A stretch of 64,000 nucleotides of DNA from Cryoendolithus antarcticus (lineage: Eukaryota; Ascomycota; Dothideomycetes; Cladosporiales; Cladosporiaceae): NCBI GenBank assembly GCA_002077065.1, contig NAJO01000050.1, forward strand, positions 62,001-126,000. Direction: 5' to 3'. The translations under genes were made by a program, and so were the position numbers. The notes beneath the pieces were generated by a model that saw only the letters and a list, made by a program, of their open reading frames with translations, had not been told where the DNA came from and searched no databases. This document shows, piece after piece, positions 54,294-64,000 of this stretch. Position 1 is the first letter of the stretch; each line of letters opens with the position of its first letter.

Positions 54294-55403
54294 ATGAAAT
54301 GCCAAACACGAAGCCCGACTACTGGACATACTACCCAACCCGCCGTCATGTCCCGCCACTCAGCGCACGATCAACAACCACTTCGCTCAAGCCAGTCGGC
54401 GGGACCGTCTTCCCGAGCGGGTCTCATGTCTCGCCAGGCAGCATACGAGCAACAACGGCAACGCTCAGGTCAGCCCACCGGGTCGTCAATCTCGGCAGCA
54501 CAAGACCCGCCACCGTACACGTCAGTCTATATACCAGAGGACGAATCCGCGGTCTTGCTACAAACGCTCAGCACAGTCGTAGCGCATGAGCAGGACGCCG
54601 AGTACGCGACGGAAGAAGTCGAAAGACTCCGCAAGTTTCTCCGGTATTGTCTATGCGTCGACTACCGCTGTGACAAAGCCAGGGTGAGCAATGTCACGAT
54701 CAGCACGGCCGACCATGATCACTATATCCACCTGAGCCGACTGCTGCAGTTCAATGCCGGCTGTCCGTGTAAGATCACGGATAATGACCGCGAGCGGATC
54801 GCCCCAGTTTTCTGGAAGCACATCCACGAGCCGTGTAAGGCCCTCCACATGTCCGTCGAATGCGTCGCAATGATGATCATGCGTTTCAACAAATACCAGG
54901 GGATGTTCGCTGGCTATAAAGGCAGCCCTCACGTTATTCTGCGGGACCACGGCCTTGAAGCGCTTGCTCAGAAAGTTTGGACGGACTGGCACCTAGTGCT
55001 CCCAGCGATCTGCGCACGACGAACTGGCTATCTCGAAGAGGGGATGATCAAGCTTGCTCAGCAGTACTTCGTGCACGTTGACGGAGTGTTCGGCAATTCT
55101 GCCATCGGTCCAGAGCCCCAGAATCAGCCTCGAGCCGCAGTTCCGCGAGTTGCCTACACTGCCACAGCACGAGGTCAGGCTTACGGAAGAAATCGCTATA
55201 AGATGTTTTCCTTAACCCGCAATCACCCGGGACCTTCCAAGCTTCTCTCGGAGAACATGATAGATGGCATGCACGGGTGCAAAAACCGAAGACCCGTCTC
55301 TCAGAAGGGTGGTTGCTGGAACAGCCAGACTCAGTTGACGGATACGCTCGAGCGACAGCCGACGAGATCAGAGTGCAGGGAGCAGGAGTATACATACTGC
55401 TAG
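54294..55403 (+). CDS. Hypothetical protein with duplicated N-terminal segment
   Basis: One open frame of 369 codons from the ATG at 54294; not recognised. Residues 19-44 and 45-70 are two copies of a 26-residue unit (MSR.(S/A)A(H/Y)(D/E)QQ..RS.Q..GSS), encoded by a 78-bp tandem duplication. A Ser/Gln-rich start leads to a more globular, Cys/His-containing middle (LRYCLCVDYRC, FNAGCPCKITDNDRERIAPVFWKHIHEPC). The tail is basic. Introns could exist but none is needed. Possibly lineage-specific; fair chance that the annotated 3' end is wrong. Confidence 0.5.
   Translation: MKCQTRSPTTGHTTQPAVMSRHSAHDQQPLRSSQSAGPSSRAGLMSRQAAYEQQRQRSGQPTGSSISAAQDPPPYTSVYIPEDESAVLLQTLSTVVAHEQDAEYATEEVERLRKFLRYCLCVDYRCDKARVSNVTISTADHDHYIHLSRLLQFNAGCPCKITDNDRERIAPVFWKHIHEPCKALHMSVECVAMMIMRFNKYQGMFAGYKGSPHVILRDHGLEALAQKVWTDWHLVLPAICARRTGYLEEGMIKLAQQYFVHVDGVFGNSAIGPEPQNQPRAAVPRVAYTATARGQAYGRNRYKMFSLTRNHPGPSKLLSENMIDGMHGCKNRRPVSQKGGCWNSQTQLTDTLERQPTRSECREQEYTYC
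54348..54503 (+). repeat. Coding tandem duplication, 78 bp x 2
   Basis: ATGTC(C/T)CGCCA..CAGC.(C/T)ACGA.CAACAAC recurs at 54348 and 54426, keeping the reading frame and giving two 26-residue units. Confidence 0.6.
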
Positions 55404-55565
55404 CCTGCGAGTGCGTACTATCTAGGATCGTCAGTCGGGCGAGCTGCTGGAAAATTTCGCTACATTCATCGCTATGTAGCGTCTCCGAGGACATGCACTA
55501 CCCCGAACCACACTCGCGGTGCAACGCATACTATCACAGGCGCCTCAATTCATCCACGCGAAGAC

Positions 55566-58500
55566 TCATGTCTTTCCGCCTCCACTCCCACTCCTAGCAT
55601 CCCTCCCCCGTTTCTCGCGCCTAAAGCACCCAAATTCCCCTTTCGTCCCCTCCCTCAACCGTTTCAACACCCCTCTCATAGCCGGCAACTCCCCTTCAAG
55701 CCTCGCACGAGCTTCATTATCCGTCCTCTCGTCCAACGTGAGATAGACCTGAGATTGGACCTCACTAGCTCTGTCGGTAGTGTAGTTGTTGAGAGTTTGG
55801 GCCATAAACTCCACATCCAGCGTAGCCTGCATGAGCGCCGATAAGGTGTAGCGAGGTCGCGTCTTGAAAGCCGAGATCAGTGCGAGGGAAGAGTGTTCGA
55901 GGAGGTAGGATAGGATTTGGTTCGTGAGTGGTGGGGCAGTGGTGGAGACTTCTGAATGTACCAGGACTAACGCCAGCAGGACTTCGTACACATACGGCCT
56001 CGCATCTGTCGGTCGCCCAGTCTCCGGCGCCCAAGTGGCCGATGTAATGCCTGCGGTGATCGTGGCTTGGAGGGCTGTGATGGTAGGTTTTACGTAGGCT
56101 TGGAAGAGTCGGGCGTCGATTTGGGACAGGACATCGCGGATCGTTTTGCTCTCTTCGGTGAGCTTGACGGAGAAGGAGGATTCGAATTGCGCGATCAGTT
56201 GGGGAATAATTTCGGATCGCAGATGTGCGAGATTTGAAAGTGTTATAAGGCGTCGAACGTTCTGGAGAGTGTCAGTACCTTGCCGAATTGAGTACCGCTC
56301 TCCGGAAAGTATGAGTGCCTCCTGTGCTACTGTCATGTGCACCACAAGTGTGTACACGCAGTAGAGGCGTCGTTGAGAGACGTCCAAATCAGCTTCGTCT
56401 CTCGTTGATGCAGTCGCTGCGAAATAACAGTCGTGATGCCCATGGTAGTAGCAGAAGAAACATTCGACTTTTCTGGAGAGCACGATGTACACTCACCTGA
56501 TTGCGTGCATCGAGCACTGTATTCTCCGCATCGTCCCCACTGCCACCAATCGCACGTAGCGGCAGCGTAACTCCATCTGGATCATCCTCCTTCCTCCCAT
56601 CAATGCCAGGCCTTTCAGCATTCTCCACCATGCCGCTCAGCGCCTTATACAAACTCGTGACAAAACAGCCCCTCACAGCCTGCAGCAGCTTTGCGCTAGG
56701 CGGTACAATCACTTCCTCGCCTCTCGCGGCGGCACTCGTAGTCGCCTCCGAAATGTAAGCAATCTTCTGCATCCCCGCCAGAATCTTCTCCTCAAACGCC
56801 ATAAACGTGCTAGGCATAGTCGTGAGGTCTCGACGTTCAGCATTCCGTACCCAGAGTTCCATGTATTTGCAGCGCTCAGCGTCTGGGACCCATGCGGCGC
56901 AGACAGCTGAGATACAGCGTTCTCGAGCAGCGCCAACAAGGAGCTTCAGTGGCTCGGCGCCGCCGCGCATGGTTCGGATGACGCTAAGAGCCGACATCTC
57001 AGTCGCTGCTGTGCCTACTAGAGCCAATATGCGACTCAGGTAGTGTACACCGCTAAGTGAGTTCCCACTAGGCGGCCAGAAAGCGAATTTCTCCCATGAT
57101 GCGCCACTGCGAGGACTTGGTGGGGGCACATCTTGCGGGAAGGAGAAGCTGCGCTTGATATGTGGACTCACAGTAGCTTGTGCCGAGTCGGGCGTGATTG
57201 GTGTAGGCGGTATAGGCGAGTACAGATCGCTCAGATCCTCGACAGGTGGATCTGAGAAGAAGGCCGAGACGTTCTCTCGTAAAAGGTTCACCAAGTCCTG
57301 TGCTCCTGAGCGTAGACTCGCAACATCATCTGGTTCGAGTTCGAGGTGCTCGAGACCGGCTGCAAAGACTGCTGTAGGGAATGCCTTTTGGGCTTTGTTG
57401 TCGATAAAGGATTGGGTGGCTTCCCAGAACTCGATGACTTCACCAAGTACACCTTCTTGGATTGATAGGAGGGCGTTGATGCTGGCGTGTACTTTCTCCC
57501 AGAAGGCAGTGATGCTCGGCGTATCGGTTGCCGAAGTGTTGCCCATAACGAGTTGCGTCGACGATACGCCTCCTGCAGAACGAAGATATTGTGCCAGCGC
57601 TTTGGCGTCAGGCTTGCCATTGTTAGCGAGTCGTCGTCGTAGGATCTCAACTTCGATACGACTTCTCTCGAAAGATCGCGCTATCTTGTCTTTCAGATAC
57701 AAAGAACGACTGTTCAGCCACTGCCAAATCGGGTTCTCATCAACACCGAGCTGCAGTAGAACTCCAATGAGCTCCATGTGGAGCTCTTTGTCAGTGTCAT
57801 CAGCCACAGCCTTTGGTTTCCGACCGTGACTCGTCTTCAACCGGCGCCACACGTCGCGTTTGAACGTTTCGACTTGCGCTGACACGTCATGCCACATACG
57901 TGCCGTTAGTATGATTTGACTGACTTCCTGCTCAGACAAGGATGCGTTATTCGATCGTGCATAGTCCGCGATAGTGCGCGCCTCGTTGGCGTACTTCTTC
58001 GCAAGTCGACAATCTGCTATCACAGTCTCGTAGTCATTCTTTCGAATAGCCTCGAAGACGCTCCCACTGAGCCTGAACACTTCTCTGTGTTGCTCCATGG
58101 AACCAAGTATGGATTTCAACCCCTCCTCGCGTTCTCTACCCCCCAGAGCAGGTCCCCAGACCTCTTCGGCCTTGATTGCGACCTCCGTCAACGGTGCTTT
58201 GATACCTTGCACACCATACTCGCTCTCCTTTGTCAGGGCGTTCTTCTTCTTGTCGCTTGGTAGAGGCTTATTCGCGGGGCTAAAGGGATTACTCGAATTC
58301 CTGAAATGACTCTGGCCCTTGCTGGTCTGCCGAGAATGCGGCCTACGGCCTGTAGTTGGCTCCAGAGGTTCTGCACCCTGTGTACGCATCTCGGTGTAGA
58401 CGTTATCGATAGTGGCCTTAGCACGTACGAACTTCTCGAAGTTGCTCTCTACCAAGACCTTCAAGGACGCGCTCTTCTGCTCGATGCTCCGACTCAGGAA

Positions 58501-58962
58501 GTCCAGGCCCTGGAGGAGCTCCTGTGTACTCGCATCCTGGTGTACCTGGGCTAGGAACAGCTGTGGAGAGAAGCTGGTGCTCGATAGCATGAACTGGTTC
58601 CGCAAGCCATCCTCGTCCACTGGTAGCCCTCTCCGCCGCAGTTCTGCTGCCACGCTAGGCGCCATGCCCAGCGGATCTGGCTCATCTTTCTGCACGAGAC
58701 TGTCCACCCCACCGGCTGTCTTCTGAGTGCCAGATAGGCCCAAGGAGCGTAGACTCGCATGCCGGTCGATAGACTTGTATGTAGCCGAAAGCCGTGACTC
58801 TCTCACATTTCCGTTGCGGTGCTTGGGCTGCTGTACATCACTCCCGGAATCGGAATCGCTGTCATCTTCACCGTGGAGAGGCTGCGGCCACTCATTTGGA
58901 TATGGATTCGTCAGGTGATATCGACTGAGCAAGTCACGTTCCTTGCTCGCGCTCACAGGCAT
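55566..58962 (-). CDS. SEC5: Exocyst complex subunit Sec5
   Basis: Part of the eight-subunit exocyst that tethers secretory vesicles to the plasma membrane at growing hyphal tips. Two exons, 56497-58962 and 55566-56261, 1053 residues, near the usual fungal length. Typical Sec5 sequence after the acidic N-terminus: LRNQFMLSSTSFSPQLFLAQ, then STQELLQGLDFLSRSIEQKS and ESNFEKFVRAKATIDNVYTEM, the coiled-coil core. The second exon starts NVRRLITLSNL, a conserved join. The 235-nt intron (56262-56496) is the longest I placed here; it has GTGAGT, a CTGAC branch site and CCAG, and may hide a further small exon. The ATG at 58962 opens MPVSASKERDLLSRYHLTNPYP. Confidence 0.92.
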
Positions 58963-59726
58963 CGCGTTGGCGTGAAGGGTGTCGCGACGCACAGTGTAAT
59001 ACTATAAGCGACGTGTACCAGCCACTGAGATGCATTAGAGCTGCGAAACACGGATATGAGTTCGGCGTCTCGGGATCGCCCGTCGCCGACCATCGGGCTC
59101 CTCACTCCATGCCTTGCATGCCCATCAATATGGCATTCATTTCGGCAGCACAGGTGTTGACCCGCTCATTGTTCTCGTCGATGCACTACATGGCCATTGC
59201 CATCACCAGTGCAGTATATCGCAGCATGTTTCGCGCTCAAGCTGTACGGAGACTGCCCTGCTATGCACTTGAATTCCTTTCGGCACATCGTGGCACTGGA
59301 CTGCTACCAAGGTACCAGTATGCCTACTACGGGCTCTTCATTATGCAAGTAATGATATAGCGCATTCGGAAACATCGGACAGCTAAGTACAGCAACGGTG
59401 CTGGCGGTCGTAACCGCCTAAATCTCCCAATACTAGCTATCACTTCGTTCCATCACACAATAGCACCTCCTCTTTCCCACAGGACTGGAACGCTGCAGTG
59501 CCGCTATCAATGACGTTGAACCTTCATGTGAGAGATGGTACTGGAGAAAGAGAATACCAGCTCACAGCGCACAGTGCGGATGTGCTGTCATAGCTGTTGA
59601 CGTGGACGAGTGGCTGCGTGGCCTAATAATGCGGCCCTTCGCTTCTTAGCAACCCGACGCATCAAGTATCATCCCAGCTTACAGTCATCTATCTAGACGC
59701 CACTGCGTGTGCCAAAATTCATGTCC
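58963..59726. other. Intergenic, Sec5 upstream region
   Basis: 764 bp between Sec5 start and the DUF6594 stop. A 115-codon plus-strand frame (59013-59360) starts without ATG and shows no family motif. Confidence 0.5.
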
Positions 59727-60792
59727 TCAATGCGAGAGATAAATCACCAGGATCGCCGTGTATGTAGCAGTACCGATCAAGACTTCGGCCGGGCGATTAC
59801 CCATAGCACCCCAAAGACCAAGGGCGAACACAGTGACGGACCCGGAAATCAACCCAAGCCGAGAGGCATTCTCTGGAATGTGGTCCAACCACCAGCAAGA
59901 CCCAAGTAGCATGTCAAGACCAGCCAGCAATGTCAGTAAGGTGGCAAAGCTGTTCAGAGCAGTATCGGACCAGTAAGTGGCGATACTTTTGTCGTCATGA
60001 TCTGCTCGCTGCACTTTCCGGAAGACTCGCTGTAGAAGCGGGATCTTCGTCAGGACGTGTGCAAATAATGAAGTCGGGCGGGGAATGAGCTGGATCATGT
60101 CGTCCTCGTGGCCAAGGTCATGTCTCTCGGTCTCCTCGATCGCATTAGGGTATTGATCGTGCCAGCGCTGCAGTTGTGTCACATGATGAGGGGTCGCACG
60201 CGGGAGGCCACGGACTGTGCTGAATGCAATCAGTAGATCGTCTGTTCGAGGTTCATATGATCAGTGCCCGGCGCATTACAAGAGGTAGATTGCGCAGCAA
60301 TTTCGTACCGTACTCCTGGAACCGGCCGATCAGATTCTCCAGGATCTTCCTTCGCTCTAGTATGGGATCATAGTCGAGGCTGGAGCATAGCAAGACATCC
60401 GACGGCTCCTCCATCCCATAGCGGTCCCAAGCATGCAGCTTTCGCTCCAGAGTTGCGATCTGATGCTGAAGGTATAGCAGACAGCGAATTTGCGTGTCCC
60501 CAAATCGACGGAAGAGCAGGAAGTCGTGTGCAGAGCCCAAGTGGCGAGCGTACGCTGGATAGCCATGGTATTTCCATGCCTTGCTAGCCTTTTCTCCAAG
60601 TTTGAGCTTGCTGTACGCGATTTTGACATTGTCGTGAAGAGATGGTGGCTATCGATCATTCAGCAAGAGCCGCAACTCTATAAGCATCTAATGCGCGTGA
60701 CTTGCATCATCTCGCATTACTCCGTAGAGAGCGGCGGCCACGGGCGTAGTCACAGGCGTAGGCACGGGCGTTGGCACGCCGAGGTATGCCAT
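59727..60792 (-). CDS. DUF6594 membrane protein, second member
   Basis: Three-exon model: 60721-60792, 60309-60648, 59727-60214; introns 72 and 94 nt; 299 residues. The first exon (MAYLGVPTPVPTPVTTP...) holds a PTPV-type repeat and ends with a GTAATG donor; the start lies only there because the second exon's frame has no ATG. Family features: WKYHGYPAYARHLGSAHDFLLFRRF, LYLQHQIATLERKLH and three C-terminal membrane helices (FATLLTLLAGLDMLL, LISGSVTVFALGLW, EVLIGTATYTAILVIYL). Function is unknown for the whole family. It is much shorter at the N-terminus than the DUF6594 protein at 13-15 kb. Confidence 0.72.
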
Positions 60793-61197
60793 CGAACGTG
60801 GAAAGTAAAGGTTGGAGCTGTGGATTGAAAGTAGTGACTGGGTTAGTGTAGCTGTTCCAGGTGTCGAACAAAGCTGTATGGTATCTGGTACAGCTGGTCC
60901 GCCTGCAAGGCTGCATGAAATGGACCAATTAGATCTCGGACTCTACTCTACTAGCTCAGACGCCACTTCATGCAATGGTACCCATCACCAACGCATCGGT
61001 CACACGATGCTGCCGCTCGCAGGAGCAATGAGACGATAAGCTCACCGGTCCATTTATTTTACTATCTCAACCGGCGCATAGCTCGGATATTTACTGCCGC
61101 AATTCCAGTTCGTGCCTATAGTTAGTCTTCTAGACAATCTGCTATACTCGTCGAGGATCAGGTCATATCGCTGACATCTCTGCACCTCATAACGGCA
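60793..61197. other. Divergent intergenic region
   Basis: 405 bp between the DUF6594 gene and the small cysteine-rich gene. No element recognised. Confidence 0.5.
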
Positions 61198-61729
61198 ATG
61201 GAATACTCGAACAAGACTAACAGAGAGCCTGGAGCATCGCATACGTATCCTCTCGAAGGGCGATTTGACGATGGCAGGAGAGCATCTCGATCTGGATCAG
61301 TTTTTACTAACCTTGGTGATGGGACCTCTTCGCGCGCGAATGGCGCTTCGTCATACGAAGAGCGGCGTCAAGCACGCCAACCTCGTGAACAAGAATCACA
61401 AGACCGACGTCGAGCACTCCAGGGTCATCAACCTAGAGCTGCCAAAATCAAGCCCTCGAACGCCGCGCAACCAGCTATACCGCTGCCACCTCGCAACTTT
61501 TGCGGCATCTGCACGCACTGTCCGAGCTGCAACCAGTATGCCAGACTCTGTGCCCATCCCAATCGATGGAGTACGCCGCTGCTGAGATGCGCACAGCATC
61601 AATGGTGAGTAGAAGAAAGCTAGCCGCGAGTCTCATCTCGTCACTGGCTAATAAAGCGTAAATACCGGACTGGCTAACCCTTGTGCAGAGCTTCACATCT
61701 TTGACATGAAGGTGGCAGCTTCAATGTAG
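61198..61729 (+). CDS. Small hypothetical protein with cysteine knuckle
   Basis: Two exons, 61198-61604 and 61657-61729, with a 52-nt intron (GTGAGT, branch GCTAAT, AAG); 159 residues. Not recognised. The N-terminal two thirds is polar, Arg/Gln/Ser-rich and probably disordered. A compact cysteine cluster CGICTHCPSCNQYARLC with nearby His residues could bind zinc. Without splicing the frame ends 4 residues later in HQW; with splicing it adds 24 residues and two cysteines. No signal peptide, so not a typical secreted effector. Small intron of the window's commonest length supports it as a real gene. Confidence 0.45.
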
Positions 61730-61980
61730 CAGTGAAATACTGGTCGATGTGCTGCAGATGAACGGGATAAGGTCGCGTAATTCAGTGTCGAAAGCTACCG
61801 GTCGTAATGACAAGCCTGGAGCTGGAGATGGGCAGTGTAAGTGCGGAGCGAGGTCGCGAATTGCACGGCCTGGCTTGTCGATGGTCACAGCTAGAGGGAG
61901 CGTGAATGAACAGTGTCAGCATTCCTGATGCCGCATGGTGGAAAGGGGTCTGGTGCAGTCACACCAGAGAAACGGTGCTA

Positions 61981-62705
61981 CTAGGAAGGCCACGGTGTGA
62001 CCGTACCTTCTGGGGCTGATTGCCGCGTCGACCTAAGCCTGTTCCCAAGACAATGGGTCTTTATGGCTGCCACAGCGACTTTCAACGGGACCGCGAGGCT
62101 GGTCTCTTCAGATAGACATTGAGAGATATCGTAGACGTTGTCGCAGAATCTGCCATGCATGCTGATCTCACTTCGTACTTCGACGTAGCAACGATAGGGT
62201 ACGGCCATATCGATCATGATATCGCCGTTCTCAGCATCGCGATCGTGGGAGACGACTCGGAGTCACTGTCTCGCACTTGAAGGAGAATGGTAGCCCACTT
62301 CGTCGCATCTTCGCCGTTGAGCGGCGCAGCGTAATGGACGTTCACGATCCCGCACATGGCACGCGCGATGCGATCAGATTCGGTTTGAGGGTTTGTACCC
62401 GGCTGTGAGAGAACGAGGAGATCTTGAGGTGAGGTCGACGTCTCGGGATCGCCCGTTGCCGATGCATTCTCACTGTAGGCTCCACATGGTATCTTCCCAT
62501 TCCTAGCACACCTTCCAATGTCCTCCCTTCTTTCGTTGATGTACCGGCATCGCGTGTCAGACTTGCGGCGCAGCTGACCACAACGCATCCATGTTCTAAG
62601 ATGCCTGAAAATCCGCCTCACAGAGTTGCAGCAACTGCGCCCTGTGGCGCACGCCCCGAAGTGGGGATAGCTGCATGAACACATCAGCTCTCGGTGTCGA
62701 CTCAT
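61981..62705 (-). CDS. Doubtful hypothetical gene from two joined frames
   Basis: A 163-codon frame (62214-62705) and a 78-codon frame (61981-62217) can be joined in phase by a 47-nt intron 62222-62268 (GTGCGA...CTGAG), giving ...ATKWATILLQ|NGDIMIDMAVPYR.... The acceptor is poor and there is no clear branch site. No known domain seen. The region could equally be non-coding. Confidence 0.25.
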
Positions 62706-63060
62706 CTATGCCCATCTGCAGGTTGAGTGAGGCAGAAGTGACCTAGCAGCCTCATTATTGGCTCCAGCGTGCCACGGCTGAGGCTCGACAGCATTGCAGT
62801 CATCGCTAGCCGCACACCGGTGTCTCCGCATCTGTACAGCGGCGTGCTTTAGCGTAGGCAGCTCTCGTCTATGCTTCGTATGAAGCTGATCGAGTCTCGT
62901 ACACGTACATATAATGCTATCTGCTATCTTGCATGTTGACATAGCCTAGCATCATCCATCCCTCAAAGCATCACTCCAGACCAAGAACGCATCTTCTAGA
63001 TCCACATTCTTTGCTACTACGGCCCATCTCATTGATCACTAGCAAGCTTCTGAGGCATCA
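62706..63060. other. Intergenic before the last gene
   Basis: 355 bp, nothing recognised. Confidence 0.45.
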
Positions 63061-64000
63061 ATGAACGAGCTACCAGTGAATCAGCTATCTGGGAACGACA
63101 CTACATCAACTCCTCTAGGCGACTCTGCCATACACACTCCGGCGTCATCCGTCTCCAGCACATCGTCGAGCTCCCTCGGACGACGCACACACAGAACTGG
63201 TGACAGCATGGCGGACACTACCACAGGATCCGCGGCGACGGCAAGTGAGAGGCAGGAAGAGGTCGCGACAGAGGCAGCCAAGCCAGCTGCAGATAAATCG
63301 GCAGACGCCGAGGCATCCAAATCCGACAAGACTGCTTCGAAGAAGGCGAAGTGCAAAAATCACAAGCACAAGACGAAGCAGACGTCAACGAAGCAGGATA
63401 AGAAACGCAAATCACGGAAGAAGCCTGCCGAGGAGTCGTCGAGCTCTGACAGTAGCTCTATCGAAGCTGAGTCGTCGAGTGACGAGTCGTCTAGCGACGA
63501 TGAGGCCGCCAAGATACGGAGCAAGAAGCGCAAGTCCAAGGACAAGAAGCATCGCAAGACCAAGAAGGTAGAGTCAAGTAGTGAGGAGAGCTCAGAGTCG
63601 GAGGCGTCGGAGCAGTCTGAGTCAGAGGACAGTAACAGCTCATCTGAGGACGAGAGGTCTAAGAAGAAGAAAAAGTCTGCCGCGAAGAAGGCATCCAAGA
63701 AAGTCGCCAAGAAGTCGAAAAAGGAGAAAGTCGCTTCTTCAGCGTCGGAAGATAACGATGGTGGTGAATCCCGACAAACGAGTATACAGACGCTTCAAGC
63801 CCAGATCGACGAACTCAAGCTTCACAAAACCAAGAAGACTAAGGAGAAGACCGGCAAGGACAAGAGCCTGCCGTTCAAGAAGGTCGACCAGCTTTGGGAC
63901 ACTACAAGACACGAGTGGACGCTGCGGGAGAGCTCCGGTAGAGACGAGAGTGAGTATGCTGACTATGCCTTCCTTGTCCGGCGGACGTTTAATTACGAGA
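63061..64000 (+). CDS. Ser/Lys-rich protein, 5' part only; possible AAA-ATPase N-terminus
   Basis: Open from the ATG at 63061 to the window end, 313 codons without stop. Residues 1-240 are low-complexity: Ser/Thr-rich, then alternating Lys-rich and acidic Ser runs (KKRKSKDKKHRKTKK, VESSSEESSESEASEQSE), typical of nuclear disordered regions. From about residue 240 it turns globular: QTLQAQIDELKLHKTK, then FKKVDQLWDTTRHEWTL and YADYAFLVRRTFNYE. The last part resembles, from memory, the domain at the start of large fungal AAA+ ATPases of unknown function (DUF7025 type). The ATPase domain would lie beyond the window, so this is unproven. Confidence 0.6.
   Translation, partial: MNELPVNQLSGNDTTSTPLGDSAIHTPASSVSSTSSSSLGRRTHRTGDSMADTTTGSAATASERQEEVATEAAKPAADKSADAEASKSDKTASKKAKCKNHKHKTKQTSTKQDKKRKSRKKPAEESSSSDSSSIEAESSSDESSSDDEAAKIRSKKRKSKDKKHRKTKKVESSSEESSESEASEQSESEDSNSSSEDERSKKKKKSAAKKASKKVAKKSKKEKVASSASEDNDGGESRQTSIQTLQAQIDELKLHKTKKTKEKTGKDKSLPFKKVDQLWDTTRHEWTLRESSGRDESEYADYAFLVRRTFNYE

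Noticed and set aside
59013..59360. 115-codon plus-strand frame between Sec5 and DUF6594
   Set aside because: Begins at a GTG, no family signal, no splice partner; likely chance.
1..64000. CRISPR arrays, insertion sequences, rRNA or transposon genes
   Set aside because: No spaced direct repeats of CRISPR type, no transposase, reverse transcriptase or rRNA motifs seen on either strand.

Overview
The window looks like nuclear DNA of a filamentous ascomycete (Pezizomycotina; Dothideomycetes is a guess from overall feel, not shown by any single marker). The reasons are short introns (I could place about 56, most 47-63 nt, 14 of them exactly 52 nt, with CTGAC/CTAAC branch sites), fungal-only families (Zn2Cys6 regulator, DUF6594, TRI12-type transporters, fungal caspase-like domain) and a mixed GC-moderate composition without AT-rich islands. 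All gene models were assembled by hand from reading frames, splice signals and remembered family motifs; no database was searched.

Left block, 1-11.3 kb, is conserved housekeeping: a cullin (cut by the window start), the transportin Kap104, thiamine pyrophosphokinase, the mitochondrial oxidoreductase Mia40 and a mitochondrial PPR protein. From 11.7 to 15.3 kb come a caspase-like gene and a DUF6594 membrane protein, both of which carry an in-frame stop in an otherwise coherent reading frame.

The middle, 15.9-53.8 kb, is a run of 19 genes that reads as one metabolic cluster with no PKS, NRPS, terpene synthase or prenyltransferase: a TRI12-type transporter, two EthD-like proteins, a zinc alcohol dehydrogenase, two PRISE-type enone reductases, three SDRs, a 4-coumarate-CoA-ligase-like acyl-CoA ligase, a P450, an aldehyde dehydrogenase, two Baeyer-Villiger-like flavin monooxygenases, a Zn2Cys6 regulator, a wrecked second transporter, an AtuA-family protein, an APH-type kinase and an acyl-CoA dehydrogenase. 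Read in order of chemistry, this fits breakdown of a cyclic, probably terpenoid, compound: hydroxylation, oxidation to a ketone, enone reduction, Baeyer-Villiger ring opening, oxidation to an acid, CoA activation and beta-oxidation. Three proteins end in peroxisomal signals (SKL, AKL, ARL). The kinase plus acyl-CoA dehydrogenase pair corresponds to the two halves of animal ACAD10/11, which remove a 4-hydroxyl group from acyl-CoAs; that would handle the hydroxy acids released from lactones.

Right block, 54.3-64 kb: a hypothetical protein with an N-terminal internal repeat, the exocyst subunit Sec5, a second DUF6594 protein, a small cysteine-rich two-exon gene, a doubtful minus-strand frame, and the 5' part of a Ser/Lys-rich protein that runs off the window. 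Unusual points worth checking are four GC-AG introns, all inside the cluster, the internally deleted transporter, the two broken genes at 11.7-15.3 kb, and two diverged tandem repeats in non-coding DNA.
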